DNA of 64,000 nt from Sinonovacula constricta (lineage: Eukaryota > Mollusca > Bivalvia > Cardiida > Solecurtidae). The notes under the pieces are model-generated. The model was given only the letters and a program-made list of their open reading frames with translations, did not search any database and was not told where the DNA came from. The DNA lies in assembly GCA_007844125.1 (NCBI GenBank), contig CM017555.1, positions 22,155,669 to 22,219,668 on the forward strand, written 5' to 3'. Positions 12,101-20,120 of this stretch are shown here, one piece after another. A program made the translations under genes and the position numbers. Position 1 is the stretch's first letter. Every line of letters starts with the position of its first letter.

Positions 12101-15100
12101 GCCTTATACATATATTTGAGCCTAAGATTAACTTGTGTTATGTTTAGGTGAGACCTATGATGAATTCTATGCTGAGGAATTCTCAAGACCTCCTACAGGT
12201 AAAAGTTTCATGTTTATTTTACTTTAACAAAATAATTTGTAAACCTGTCCAGTCTTATGACAAAGAAACTGCCTAGACATTATATCTGCTGAATAAGGGC
12301 ACACACCCTTGTCCAAAGAAAGTAGTTCTTGATATGACTTTCATTTGTGTTCGTGTTGACATAGGTTAACCTTTCTATTTAAGGTCAAGCAATGAGAAAA
12401 GGAAAAGGGGAGCATGCTGTCTATTGACAGCTCTTGTATATTAATATGAAGTGGACAATAGTAAATTAAGAAAACAATTAAATTTATTAATGTCTGTTAA
12501 TTATTTTTTTCCCCATAGCAGGGGAGTTAGACTCAAGGCATAGTAACTTCTTAGCCCGACACAACATGGGTTCGAGTCCTGGTTAGGGTAACAGCATTCA
12601 TATGTTAAGGTCTTCCAACTGACATGCTGATGATTATTTCTAGACATTCCTATCTTTACTAATAATAGCTTGATGACAACAATATTACCATAATTGTGAT
12701 AGCGCTATAAATCTAAAAGATTTTAAGTTCAAACTTTTCTGTGTACCTTCAGGTATGTCATTCAGAACGATTAACTCTGAAAACTCCCCACTTGTATCTG
12801 ACGAGGATGACTTTGAAAGTGTTTCTCAGGTAGTTGGACCGGTAAGTGTCTTTGATTTATAACATTGTCATGTATTTATGCCATCAAATTGTGGCATAGT
12901 AACTCTTTTGACTGCTTGGCCTCTCACCTCGGGTCCCATATTATTAACATTACTTCAATAAAAAGTCACTATCTTACAGACATACACTTGAAGGTGTGTC
13001 ATGCATTCATACATTTGCAAGCCAAGCCATTAAAGTTCAACTTCATATGAAAGTTTATATTCAAAACCATTGCATGGGTGTCCATCAAATGACATTTGTG
13101 ATTGTTATAATACTCATAAGTTAAAGGTTTTAAAAATGCAGTGGGCTTCAACTATTGTCCCTTTACCTTGTGAAATATAAAAGCTAGGCAATAAGCAAAT
13201 CTGAAAGAAGAATACTTGCTCCATCTTTTTATAAACGATGTGATACTTCATGTCTTAGGCAAGGAATCATTATAATTATTTTTCTATGCATCCAATCAAG
13301 TCTGTTAACATTAGTCCAATCTGCAATCTTTCTTTTAAATGCATGGTAAACTGTTGACATACTCCATGCAAAAGAAAACAAGTCTTTCTATGGTTTAAGT
13401 CATATTCAAAGTCTTTGTGTCTACAGGGACATGAGTCTATTTCATTGACATTTTTTGTTAAGTTACTGTTTGTGATCATCTAACCTAGATACATGAACAT
13501 TTGTAAATAGTAACTAACAAATCAATAAGGAGAGAAATATTTCGTAAAAAATTTACAGCAATTTCTTCTTTTATTCTCTAGGATTCTTGTTAGTCTGTAG
13601 ATATTTTGTTTTTCAAACATTTAAGGTTAAGAAATTTGTCAATGATTTTATCGACCTTTTGTCAGAGATAAATTCTATTTACACCATGTCTAAAACATCA
13701 TCTTTCCTCGACCTATCTAAGGAGTCCTTGAAATGTCAAAACACTTTTCCAAACCTGCCTAAAATGTTTGACTTTATGTATATTTTAGCGTAAGCCAGTG
13801 TGGAATGTCGGTGAGTCAGATAATGAGACGTACTGTGTTAATAAACCAGGAAACCTTCCTAAAATGTTAAACTTTATGTATATCTTAGCATAAGCCAGTG
13901 AGGAATGTTGGTGAGTAAGATAATGAGATGTACCGTGTTGATAAACCAGAAAACCTGCCTAAAATGTTAACTTTATGTATATTTTAGCTTAAGCCAGTGT
14001 GGAATGTCGGTGTGTCAGATAATGAGACGTACCGTGTTGATAAACCAGAAAACCTGCATAAAATGTTAACTTTATGTATATTTTAGCGTAAGCCAGTGTG
14101 GAATGTCGGTGAGTCAGATAATGAGACGTACCGTGTTGATAAACCAGAAGTGTCATCAGTTGGCAGGGATGCTGGGTTGCCCAGAGCACCAAAGAATCCA
14201 AAGGCGTAAGTTTTCTAGCAATTTGTTTTCTTTTACTGATATTCCAGTTTGTGTTGTGTGAACTTTTAAAACATTTTTTAACTTGCCAAGCTTATTCAGG
14301 TCATAAATGACTTTGTAGCTTCATGTGTCATGTGCCATACTCGGAATTAGTAAATACATCCAATTACCAGTGGAGTGGGTGGGGTTATCACTTTGTTAGT
14401 CTGACTTACAACATTTCAATGAGAACCAGGCCCTTAAGCGTCTTATTGGCTGGATTTCAAATTTCATTTACTATTCAATCAATCCCTGTGAAATTATTTC
14501 TGTCTCCAGCTCAAAGTTTTATAGCTTTGGGCCCTGCTGGCAGATTTATATAATAAGGATAAGAAAATGAGGGATTTACCTAAGAAATACTTTATTTTCT
14601 GGATCTATAATGGCTGTAGTTTGCCATAGTTTAAAGGAGGTAGAGAATCTCACCAAGGTCACTTCTGGGAAGATCACAACCAGTGATAAGAGGAAAATGG
14701 AAGACCACAATCATGGATAAGGTTGAAAAGTTATCAGAATTTGAGAAGGAAAGCTGTAAAAGACACTTTGGAGGGGTTACAGACATTACAGCTGTGGTTC
14801 AGCTATGAAAACCAAAAAGGATTAAATTAAAAAAAGGTCCTGTTGAACTGTTAGGCTGAAGAAGCAGTAGATTGAAAGTAGACTATAATTGTATTATGTT
14901 TTATTAACTGTATGTGAGCTACATGTTATAAAAATACCTCCTTTATCTCACTAATAAAACTAGACCCATTAGTACATTTGTTGGCTCCAATTAAGGAAGG
15001 CACGTGGTTTGATCCCAAGCCACAACATACCAAATTTGTTAATAGTGGTAGTTGTTTAGCTCCTTTGCCAATGCTCAAGCAAATATAAGAGTAGTTTCAC

Positions 15101-18100
15101 AATTTGTTGGTCCGGTGTCAGGATAATATGAATGGGCATGGTATTATGCCAGGTATTCATGACATTCTATTCACATTAAAGGTAGCACTATGTCTGCTTC
15201 AATTGGACACTGTCTCCAAATAACTGACACTTGTTGGTGGGACTATAAACAAAAAAACAACAACAAATGATCAATAATAAATATCTCTTATTTATGTCAA
15301 TAAGAAATGTGTCACCTTCATCAATAATAAATATCTATAACAAGTATACTCCACTTACAAGCAGGTTCAGTGCCACTCTTCCACCAAGAATTGACTCCCG
15401 GGACTCAGTAGATGAAGACAACTTCTTCACAGAAGCCAATAAAACATGGGCAGCCCCCAGGACAAATGTTAGTATTGTTTTTCATTTCAAGGTGGTATCC
15501 AACAGTAGGGACCCATTTTTTTTTCTCATATAACTAAATTAGTTATTGTTACGCGAAAAGGTCCTGCAAAATGCTATTCATTACAGCCCTAAATATGTGT
15601 GAACAGTGAAACATAAATCCGAACTTGTCATTACAGACAGATATTTCCTGTCTGAGCCACGCTGCACAGTAGGCTAATTTTAAACTAAGAAAGCCATGTG
15701 ACCATTTACTTTTGAGGTCACATTACATAATCATCTGGGCAATCAGCTCTGACATCAATGTATATTATTTGCTAAAATCTCTACCATGCTTATTATAGAT
15801 TTGGAATTAATGGACATTTAAATCGCTATATTTCACAATTTGCACTGTCTAATAATTGAGGTTATATTATAAACAGCCCTTACTTACTCTCAAATGTAAG
15901 TTTATTAGCAATTATGCACAAATTTTCCAGAACATTTGTAAGATATTAGTATATGTGTTAGATATAGGCAAACTGTTGGATATCACCTTAATATCTAATT
16001 TCTGCTTCGATTAGGGTTGTTGCAAGATACAATTATTGTGATATCCAGTTTTGTATGAAAAAAAGATCACATATGACCTGGTTGAACACTTATTAATTTG
16101 ATTGTATTCCCACATTTTAAAGTCAAATTATCAATTATGAGCCAGTCTTATATCAGAGGTCTAATACAACAATTATTGAATCTATTTAACTTGTTAAATA
16201 TTGTGGCTCTAACTTCTCTCGAAAGTGTAAATTTTATAGTTGATTTACTTGTATATATTATCAAATACTGAACAACAAATGACACCACAGGTCATTTTAT
16301 GACATGAATTCATGGGAAATAAATGAAATACGGGTAATGAATAACAATGACAGGTTCATATCCCTTTTATAATTTAGAAGTCGAGTCAGAAATTGATTTA
16401 GTTTTTGTGTGTTATATCAATTAACAATAAACAGTGCTTTGTTCAGATGCATTGTAATTAATCACTCAGGCCTATTGCCTTTGTGATATATTAATAACTG
16501 TGCATCTGAACACAACACTGTGCTTTATTCTGCATATGTAACAGGCAAAATCAAAATCTGTTACATTATTTTTATTGGATATCCAAGCATTTTTTTTTTA
16601 CTTTTTTTTTAATTTTTTTTTACTGTTCTTCCAATATATCCCTAAATTTCTTTGCCTTTGTGTATAAGTATTAATGACAATAATGTTTTGTTGTTTTGTC
16701 TCTAAAATTGCATTGTAATAGATTAATTTAGTTAATGTCCAGTTGACTTTTCTACAGAAAGAGACCACGCCCCCAGATGTGCGAGAGTCTCTACGGTCAG
16801 TGCGGTCTCAAGATGGTGGATGGGCCATCCCAGACGACACAGAGGTCTCTATGACTTCAGCATGGTCAGGTAGGTACTAAATGATGTTATAATATGTAGC
16901 TCTTGTCTCTGTTTATAAATTGGGTCAATTGGTAAGGATTCTTTATTTAATTTGCTTAGTGCCTTTCGACTAGGCCATGTAGACTTAATCGCCTTGCTTA
17001 AACCAGACATCTTGTGTTGAGAGCAGGGACCTAGAAATCCTCGGCTCCAGAATCCAGCCAACTAAACATAGATGCTCTATAATGATTAATGCTGTTCTAT
17101 ATTGTGAAGGAGGCTCTATATTGTGTATAAAAGACTCGGTAAGGCTCTACAGTGTGTTAAGGGGCTAAGTAATATATAAAGGGGCTCTTTAATAGGCACA
17201 GAAGCTTTATAATGACTCTAAATTTGTAAGGAGGAGGCTCTATATTGTGTAAGGTGGCTCTATGATGTGTAACAATGCTCTATTATGTGTAAAGTGGCTT
17301 TATGATGTGTAAAGAGGCTCTCAAATGTGTGAAGAGGCTTTTTAAAATGTGACAAGAAGGCTCTAAATAATGTGTAAATAGGATGCTCTTTAATGCTTTA
17401 AATGTGTGAACAGGCTCTATGACGTGTAACAGTGCTCAACAATGGGAAAAGAGGCTCTATAATATGCATATGTTAAGAGGATTTACCTATAAATGAATCA
17501 GTAATGTTACAAATAATGTGTCTTTGAGAGGAAAAGTTTGTGCATTTAAGAGCTAGAGGAGATTTGTCTTGTTATGGTATGTACTGAAGCACTAAAGGAT
17601 AATTTAAAACTGTAATATCTCTGAAAACAACAACAACACTCTGTTTAATTGGTACTGAACTGTTCATGTTAAGAAGTATATGGCTAAGAAGACTGACCAG
17701 AACAATAGCAATTGACCTTACTGACCTGACTTTTATCCAAATGAACTGACTATTGCTGGTTGACATCTGTCAAAATCATAACACACCAATTACCAGTGGT
17801 TTAGTCAGTAGAGCACTGGAGTGCCATACAAAAGGTCTAACCCTACAAAAAACAAGCATTTTTATTACATTTTATTAATGTCTACAAAATTTTATTGTTG
17901 AAATTGTCAGTAAATATAAATTTCAAACCACAGTCCATTTAAAACTGATAGAGATGAGGTCAGACAATGTGCCTGCTAGAGTTATTATGGCTTTAATGTC
18001 AAAATTGAAAGTAGTTATGAAACAGAATGTAGTTAAAACTCTTTTTTTTTCTCTTTTATAGGTCCATCGATAAAGTTGATGTGGGGGATATAACTTATCA

Positions 18101-18400
18101 CCCATGTTTAAAAAAAGACCTTTATAAGCAATAATTAATCAGACTTTTTTTTTTTCAGCACAAACAAGTAGCCGGCCTAATCAAGGTCCTCCTAAAGGTT
18201 TGTGTTATTATTCATATAAATATTGCCACAGTTATTTATATACTATAAATGCTTTTTAGTTCAGTTTGATAAATTGTTGTTGTTGTTGACTGCCTAATGA
18301 ATCACTTTTAAAAATCTAAAAAATGTTAGATAATTAAATGATCATAAAAAAGCATTAGAATTTTACAGTTATTTTTCACCTTGTTATTTCAGCATACTGA
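2990..18400 (+). CDS. 13-exon 3' portion of a gene for an acidic, probably disordered protein (5' end outside window)
   Basis: Exons: 2990-3147, 4091-4218, 4978-5129, 6051-6118, 7064-7110, 7829-7869, 12148-12198, 12753-12841, 14087-14205, 15365-15467, 16758-16869, 18159-18197, 18393-18400. Each internal junction has an AG acceptor and a GT donor, mostly GTAAGT, GTAGGT or GTGAGT. Dropping the first two bases, the joined exons give exactly 370 codons with no internal stop, then TGA at 18398. Intron phases are 0,2,1,0,2,1,1,0,2,0,1,1. The protein is rich in D, E, S, K and R, with acidic stretches such as GYDDDNVEDD and SDEDDFESVS. A short basic, helix-prone patch (VLRQRQEEANVKLNI) lies near the middle. 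I see no signal peptide, membrane segment or catalytic motif. I do not recognise the family and assign no function. The start codon lies upstream of the left minisatellite. That the gene is real is well supported; its role is unknown. Confidence 0.88.
3550..3760. repeat. fragment of dispersed repeat related to 10650-11075
   Basis: Contains TTTCATTTCATTCAGCCAAT and a GGATC-rich stretch also found, in the same or opposite sense, in the copies at 10.9 kb and 14.45 kb. Intronic, diverged and incomplete. Confidence 0.45.
4091..4218 (+). CDS. exon 2
   Basis: Acceptor TTTGCAG, donor AG|GTAGGT. Reads DGEDVNFRSRGYQGPRP, then an acidic RDEEDPLAGE stretch, and ends in phase 2. The split codon AG+T (Ser) joins exon 3 cleanly. 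Confidence 0.87.
4655..4890 (+). mobile_element. tRNA-derived SINE, copy 1
   Basis: The head resembles a Pol III promoter: ACAGAGTGGTAGAGTTAC (A-box-like), then a decayed B box (TGTTCAAAGT). The conserved body follows: AGGTCTTCCAGGTGACCTGT, AGCTGGTGGTTTTACC, TTGTCTGGGGTCTTCCTC, and a tail with CTATAATGACC. It is one of the better copies and useful as a family reference. Confidence 0.75.
4978..5129 (+). CDS. exon 3
   Basis: Acceptor ATTACAG, donor G|GTAGGG. A basic start (SSKKRGIRLETQKHRR) runs into DLEKILNDTDKVSLDSGF and the acidic GYDDDNVEDD, ending in phase 1. Codon G+AG (Glu) joins exon 4. Confidence 0.88.
6051..6118 (+). CDS. exon 4
   Basis: Acceptor GCATTACAG, donor AGG|GTAAGT. Reads DLIREGVTKISPAGYKL and ends in phase 0. 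At 68 bp it is short, but the frame, both splice sites and the charge pattern agree with its neighbours. Confidence 0.85.
6363..6915 (+). repeat. diverged ~110-120 bp tandem repeat, about 5 units
   Basis: Units repeat, with much divergence, the order TTTCCGGATGGTAAGTCGTG, AAAGGCTTTACAAATTT, GGTGCACATGT, AACATCACAAGATACAG, a GTTCGAC-like segment, GGTGGGGTCAGTGTCAAAG and TCACTGTTAC. There is no open frame across it. It lies inside intron 4 and is probably a relic of a mobile element. Confidence 0.65.
7064..7110 (+). CDS. exon 5 (micro-exon, 47 bp)
   Basis: Acceptor CTCTTACAG, perfect donor GTAAGT. Reads VLRQRQEEANVKLNI, a highly charged helix-prone stretch, and ends in phase 2. It is too short to be called alone; support comes from the consensus splice sites and a frame that fits both sides. 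Confidence 0.8.
7435..7675 (+). mobile_element. tRNA-derived SINE, copy 2
   Basis: A-box-like GTGGCATAGTAGTAGTGTCG, B-box-like GAGCTCAAGTCC, then the shared body (GTTGACCTGTGGTGCGCC, AAAAATAGCTGGATGTCAC, ATAATGATATGAACTG). It sits in intron 5 in the same sense as the gene. Confidence 0.75.
7829..7869 (+). CDS. exon 6 (micro-exon, 41 bp)
   Basis: Acceptor GTCACCAG, donor G|GTGAAG. Reads FQTPLVDPQPTSK and ends in phase 1. A second possible acceptor (TTTTCAG, ending 7835) would use a different frame and a less plausible peptide, so the upstream one is preferred. A 4.3 kb intron full of repeats follows. Confidence 0.75.
8815..9000 (+). mobile_element. tRNA-derived SINE, copy 3 (5'-truncated)
   Basis: Begins near the B box (CTCAAGTCCTGGTTGG) and retains TCAGGTGATCTTTGGAGGG, a decayed GTAGTTCTACATAGAT segment and the ATATGACCATAATAATG tail. 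In the long intron 6. Confidence 0.6.
9001..10540. other. intron 6 interior, no recognised feature
   Basis: AT-rich intronic sequence with no convincing exon, element or RNA gene. The only short open frame of note (10087-10269) has no splice or codon support. Confidence 0.6.
10650..11075 (+). repeat. dispersed repeat, sense copy of an inverted pair
   Basis: Shares long blocks with the reverse complement of 14385-14840, including CATAGCTGAACC, TTACAGC, CTTATCACTGGTTGTG, CCCAGAAGTGAC and TATAGATCCAG in the same order. The downstream part (TTGGCTGAATTTGAAATG) matches too. It lies in intron 6 upstream of exons 7-9. Confidence 0.75.
11076..11740. other. intron 6 interior, no recognised feature
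   Basis: AT-rich with a short G-rich run (GGGGAGGGGGTGGGGGGAC, 11222-11240). I see no exon here; the weak frame at 11157-11378 has no support. Confidence 0.5.
11745..11975 (+). mobile_element. tRNA-derived SINE, copy 4
   Basis: TTAACTGGTAGAGTCACAG (A-box-like), then a decayed body with TTTTCCAACCTCCCTGCAG, CCAGACATTTGTCTGG and AAAAAGCTGGTTGTTGCTAT. The tail is CTGCAATGTGTATTTAAAAAC. Confidence 0.7.
12148..12198 (+). CDS. exon 7 (51 bp, symmetric phase 1-1)
   Basis: Acceptor TATGTTTAG, donor G|GTAAAA. Reads ETYDEFYAEEFSRPPT. Because it is 51 bp with phase 1 at both ends, skipping it would keep the frame, so it could be an alternative cassette. Confidence 0.83.
12515..12715 (+). mobile_element. 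tRNA-derived SINE, copy 5
   Basis: A-box-like GCATAGTAACTTC, a near-perfect B box GGGTTCGAGTCCTGG, then GGTCTTCCAACTGACATG and TAGACATTCC. It lies between exons 7 and 8, about 35 bp before the exon 8 acceptor. Confidence 0.72.
12753..12841 (+). CDS. exon 8
   Basis: Acceptor GTACCTTCAG, donor CCG|GTAAGT. Reads MSFRTINSENSP, then SDEDDFESVSQVVGP, ending in phase 0. Acidic and serine-rich; SDEDD resembles a casein-kinase-2-type site (inference). Confidence 0.85.
13751..14149 (+). repeat. four tandem ~99 bp copies spanning the intron 8/exon 9 boundary
   Basis: Each copy runs from CCTGCCTAAAATGTT through a TATATTTTAG acceptor into GTAAGCCAGTGTGGAATGT and GATAAACCAG. Acceptor AGs end at 13788, 13888, 13987 and 14086 (spacing 100, 99, 99). 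Copies 1-3 lack the 3' half of exon 9. Copy 2 has AGGAATG for TGGAATG and GAGTAAGAT for GAGTCAGAT; copy 3 has GTGTGTCAG for GTGAGTCAG. Confidence 0.95.
14087..14205 (+). CDS. exon 9 (downstream of three decayed copies of its own 5' half)
   Basis: Acceptor TATATTTTAG, donor GC|GTAAGT. Reads KPVWNVGESDNETYRV, then SSVGRDAGLPRAPKNPK, ending in phase 2. The 5' half and the preceding intron end are repeated three more times upstream, with acceptors before 13789, 13889 and 13988. Only this last copy continues into the unique 3' half and a normal donor, so it is taken as the functional exon. Reading from copy 1 stops at a TAA in copy 2, and reading from copy 3 stops at the copy 4 acceptor TAG. Confidence 0.85.
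14385..14840 (-). repeat. dispersed repeat, antisense copy of an inverted pair
   Basis: Reverse complement of the 10650-11075 repeat, sharing for example CACAACCAGTGATAAG, GTCACTTCTGGGA and GGATCTATAATGGCTG in mirrored order. It lies in intron 9, so the two copies bracket exons 7-9. Confidence 0.75.
14985..15265 (+). repeat. dispersed repeat family shared with 43.7 and 47.2 kb
   Basis: AATGCTCAAGCAAATATAAG, AGTAGTTTCAC, GGTGTCAGGATAATATGAA and AGCACTATGTCTGCTTCAA recur at 47215-47470 (same sense) and 43690-43850 (opposite sense). No open frame. Intron 9. Confidence 0.6.
15365..15467 (+). CDS. exon 10 (tandem NAGNAG acceptor)
   Basis: Donor AAT|GTTAGT. The acceptor is AAGCAG, so splicing after the second AG starts at 15365, and after the first AG at 15362, adding one Arg; both keep frame. 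Reads SATLPPRIDSRDSVDED, then FFTEANKTWAAPRTN, ending in phase 0. Confidence 0.83.
15487..15992 (+). mobile_element. TTAA-flanked ~500 bp miniature element, copy A
   Basis: Left terminal repeat AAGGTGGTATCCAACAG, right terminal repeat AACTGTTGGATATCACCTTAA. The interior carries the family signatures AGTTATTGTTACGCGAAAAG, GTCCTGCAAAATGCT and CTGTCTGAGCCACGCTGCAC. It is non-coding and lies in intron 10 immediately after exon 10. Confidence 0.78.
16758..16869 (+). CDS. exon 11
   Basis: Acceptor TTTCTACAG, donor G|GTAGGT. Reads KETTPPDVRESLRSVRS, then AIPDDTEVSMTSAWS, ending in phase 1. It is noticeably richer in GC and CpG than the introns around it. Confidence 0.87.
17090..17480. repeat. irregular AGGCTCTATAATGTGTAA-type repeats
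   Basis: About a dozen loose copies of a 20-30 bp motif such as GGAGGCTCTATATTGTGTAA and GGCTTTATGATGTGTAA. Spacing is irregular and copies are diverged; an old minisatellite in intron 11. Confidence 0.65.
17481..18150. other. intron 11 remainder, no recognised feature
   Basis: AT-rich intronic DNA. A small fragment at 17790-17850 (AGTGGTTTAGTCAGTAGAG) resembles a tRNA-type SINE head but lacks the body. Confidence 0.4.
18159..18197 (+). CDS. exon 12 (39 bp, symmetric phase 1-1)
   Basis: A strong poly-T tract and TTTCAG acceptor, donor G|GTTTGT. Reads QTSSRPNQGPPK. At 39 bp with phase 1 at both ends it could be skipped without a frameshift. Confidence 0.78.
18393..18400 (+). CDS. exon 13, last coding bases and stop
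   Basis: Acceptor TTGTTATTTCAG. The final codons are Ala (G+CA), Tyr, then TGA at 18398-18400. The 3' UTR follows directly. Ending only two codons into the last exon is unusual but the frame is exact. Confidence 0.75.
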
Positions 18401-18800
18401 AGGAAGGAACATAACTCAGCAAAGATTCCGTCCAATACGCCATTCCTCTATGAAGAGTTGCCCCCAATTATTATAATGCTTGTATATTGTAATTTATAAT
18501 TGTTACATGATTTCACTACATTTATCATGATTGTTTGTTTCCTAATCATGCCATATACATGTTATTAAAAGTTCATGAATTTTGCAAAACTCACTGAAAA
18601 TATTAGCAACTCTGTGATTATTTCAACTGAAATTGATTGCTGCTGTCTAATATTCTGTGTAGGAGAAACATTTTTTCAAGTTAACTGATGGTTTCTTGAT
18701 GATAAAGTAAATGCTTAGTCGATTATTTATCACGCTGTTGTTTTTTACTTATTTTTTTTTTAACTTAGAAAAAATAAATGTTAATTTCTTGGTGAGTGGA
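18401..18800 (+). other. 3' UTR of the 13-exon gene
   Basis: About 400 bp of AT-rich, stop-dense sequence follows the stop, up to a canonical polyadenylation hexamer at 18773 and a GT-rich stretch just after it. The exact cleavage point cannot be seen. Confidence 0.6.
18773..18778 (+). terminator. AATAAA polyadenylation signal
   Basis: Perfect AATAAA 373 bp after the stop codon, followed by GT-rich TTCTTGGTGAGTGG, the usual downstream-element composition. Confidence 0.6.
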
Positions 18801-19980
18801 CACAGATGCAGGGACATTGATGAGTAGTCTCCCTTGAATACTCTCTGGATGTATGAAGGTCCTTTATTTGAATTACTCTGCTTTGCTGTTATCCTTGTAC
18901 TCTTTGAACTGAATGTTGACATGTGTGCATACAGTGTGAAACTCAGATTTACATTCGTTCTTGTCCATATTATGGTTGATATAACATATTTTTACAAGGA
19001 CTGTGATGAAAAAAAACACCCATATTTATGTCAGTATCAGAAGTTTTGCTGTTTGCTTTGTCACCATCAAAAAAATATTACCATCAAGTCCAAGAATTCG
19101 AGCTAAAAGCGCCTACATACTATTTGGAATAATTCTGCTAATAGATGACAATAGAGACAATTTTCATGTCACAAATGGTCCCCATTTTTTGTAATTAAAT
19201 TATGATAATACAAAAAGAATGGTACAAAAGTACATTTCATACATAAAAATTCAACAAGATCTTTTGATATTGTGTTTACATTTGTTGTGGAATACATGTA
19301 TGTATGTCGTAGATCATTATATTAAATAAGTATTCTAAATTCAACTTGTTTTACTTTGAACCATCCAAGATCATTTTCATGACTATGGTGAAATTTAGTG
19401 GGACATTAAATTATTTTTTAAGGTAATTACATATCCATCTGTATTACTTGGCACAGCTTTTGTAAATATATAAACATGTATTTTTATTTTATAACACAAG
19501 AAATAGTATGTTTATGGTGCGTTTAATACTAGCAATATCTTTGGAGTCAGCAAAATACAAATAAATTAAAAATGTCTCTTATATAAACTTAACAATATAC
19601 ACGAATATATTATAGTATGAGGTCATATTATGAGGTCGGTAAACAAAATTCTTCTACTAAAAGAAATAACTTAACATCTCCACTCCCACCCCAAAGTAAA
19701 AACATAGATCTGCCTTTAAGTCAACAGTTAACACCAAGCTGATAACGACATGTAAAGGTTACGGAAGGAATCGATATTAACTGAAAGGCAAATAGTGTAA
19801 ATCCTTATCAGACAGCACCCTGCAGTGACCTTGCTGATCTGATTCGACACTGTTTGTATAAGACTGGCCAACTCATGTTAAGTAGGCTCAGCGTTGGTAC
19901 ACAATTTGAAATAAAAGAGTCGTAGTTATTAAAAAGCCGATGAAACCGATCTACAACGATAATGTTGTGGGTTTGGTACA
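18801..19980. other. intergenic, no gene seen
   Basis: AT-rich sequence downstream of the gene. Two short overlapping open frames near 18834-19194 lack splice sites or composition bias. A decayed dispersed-repeat fragment with CTGATCTGATTCGACACTG is at 19800-19890. Confidence 0.5.
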
Positions 19981-19999
19981 TGCACTAACACGCTTATGA

Positions 20000-20120
20000 T
20001 CATAATAGCAATGTCCAGCTAATGATTACTGAAGGAACACCACAGACCTGTCTGGCTAGAGACACCAGTGCACCAAATATCATCTGGAAGACCTCTACGC
20101 ATGAGAGTTCTCGCCTGGAC
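20000..20120 (-). mobile_element. SINE fragment (antisense)
   Basis: The reverse complement contains a diverged form of the SINE body: a GGTCTTCCAG-like stretch, TGGTGCACTGGTG and CCAGACAGGTCTGTGG. It lacks the tRNA-like head and is old. Confidence 0.45.

Noticed and set aside
13789..13888. Copies 1 and 2 of the exon 9 repeat as extra 22 nt micro-exons ending at the internal GTGAGT.
   Set aside because: 22 nt would shift the frame, the exon chain already closes perfectly without them, and copy 3 has lost the GTGAGT. Kept only as a splicing question in the findings.
15267..15533. 88-codon single-exon frame containing exon 10.
   Set aside because: Only 15365-15467 is bounded by splice sites that fit the neighbouring exons; the rest is intron read-through.
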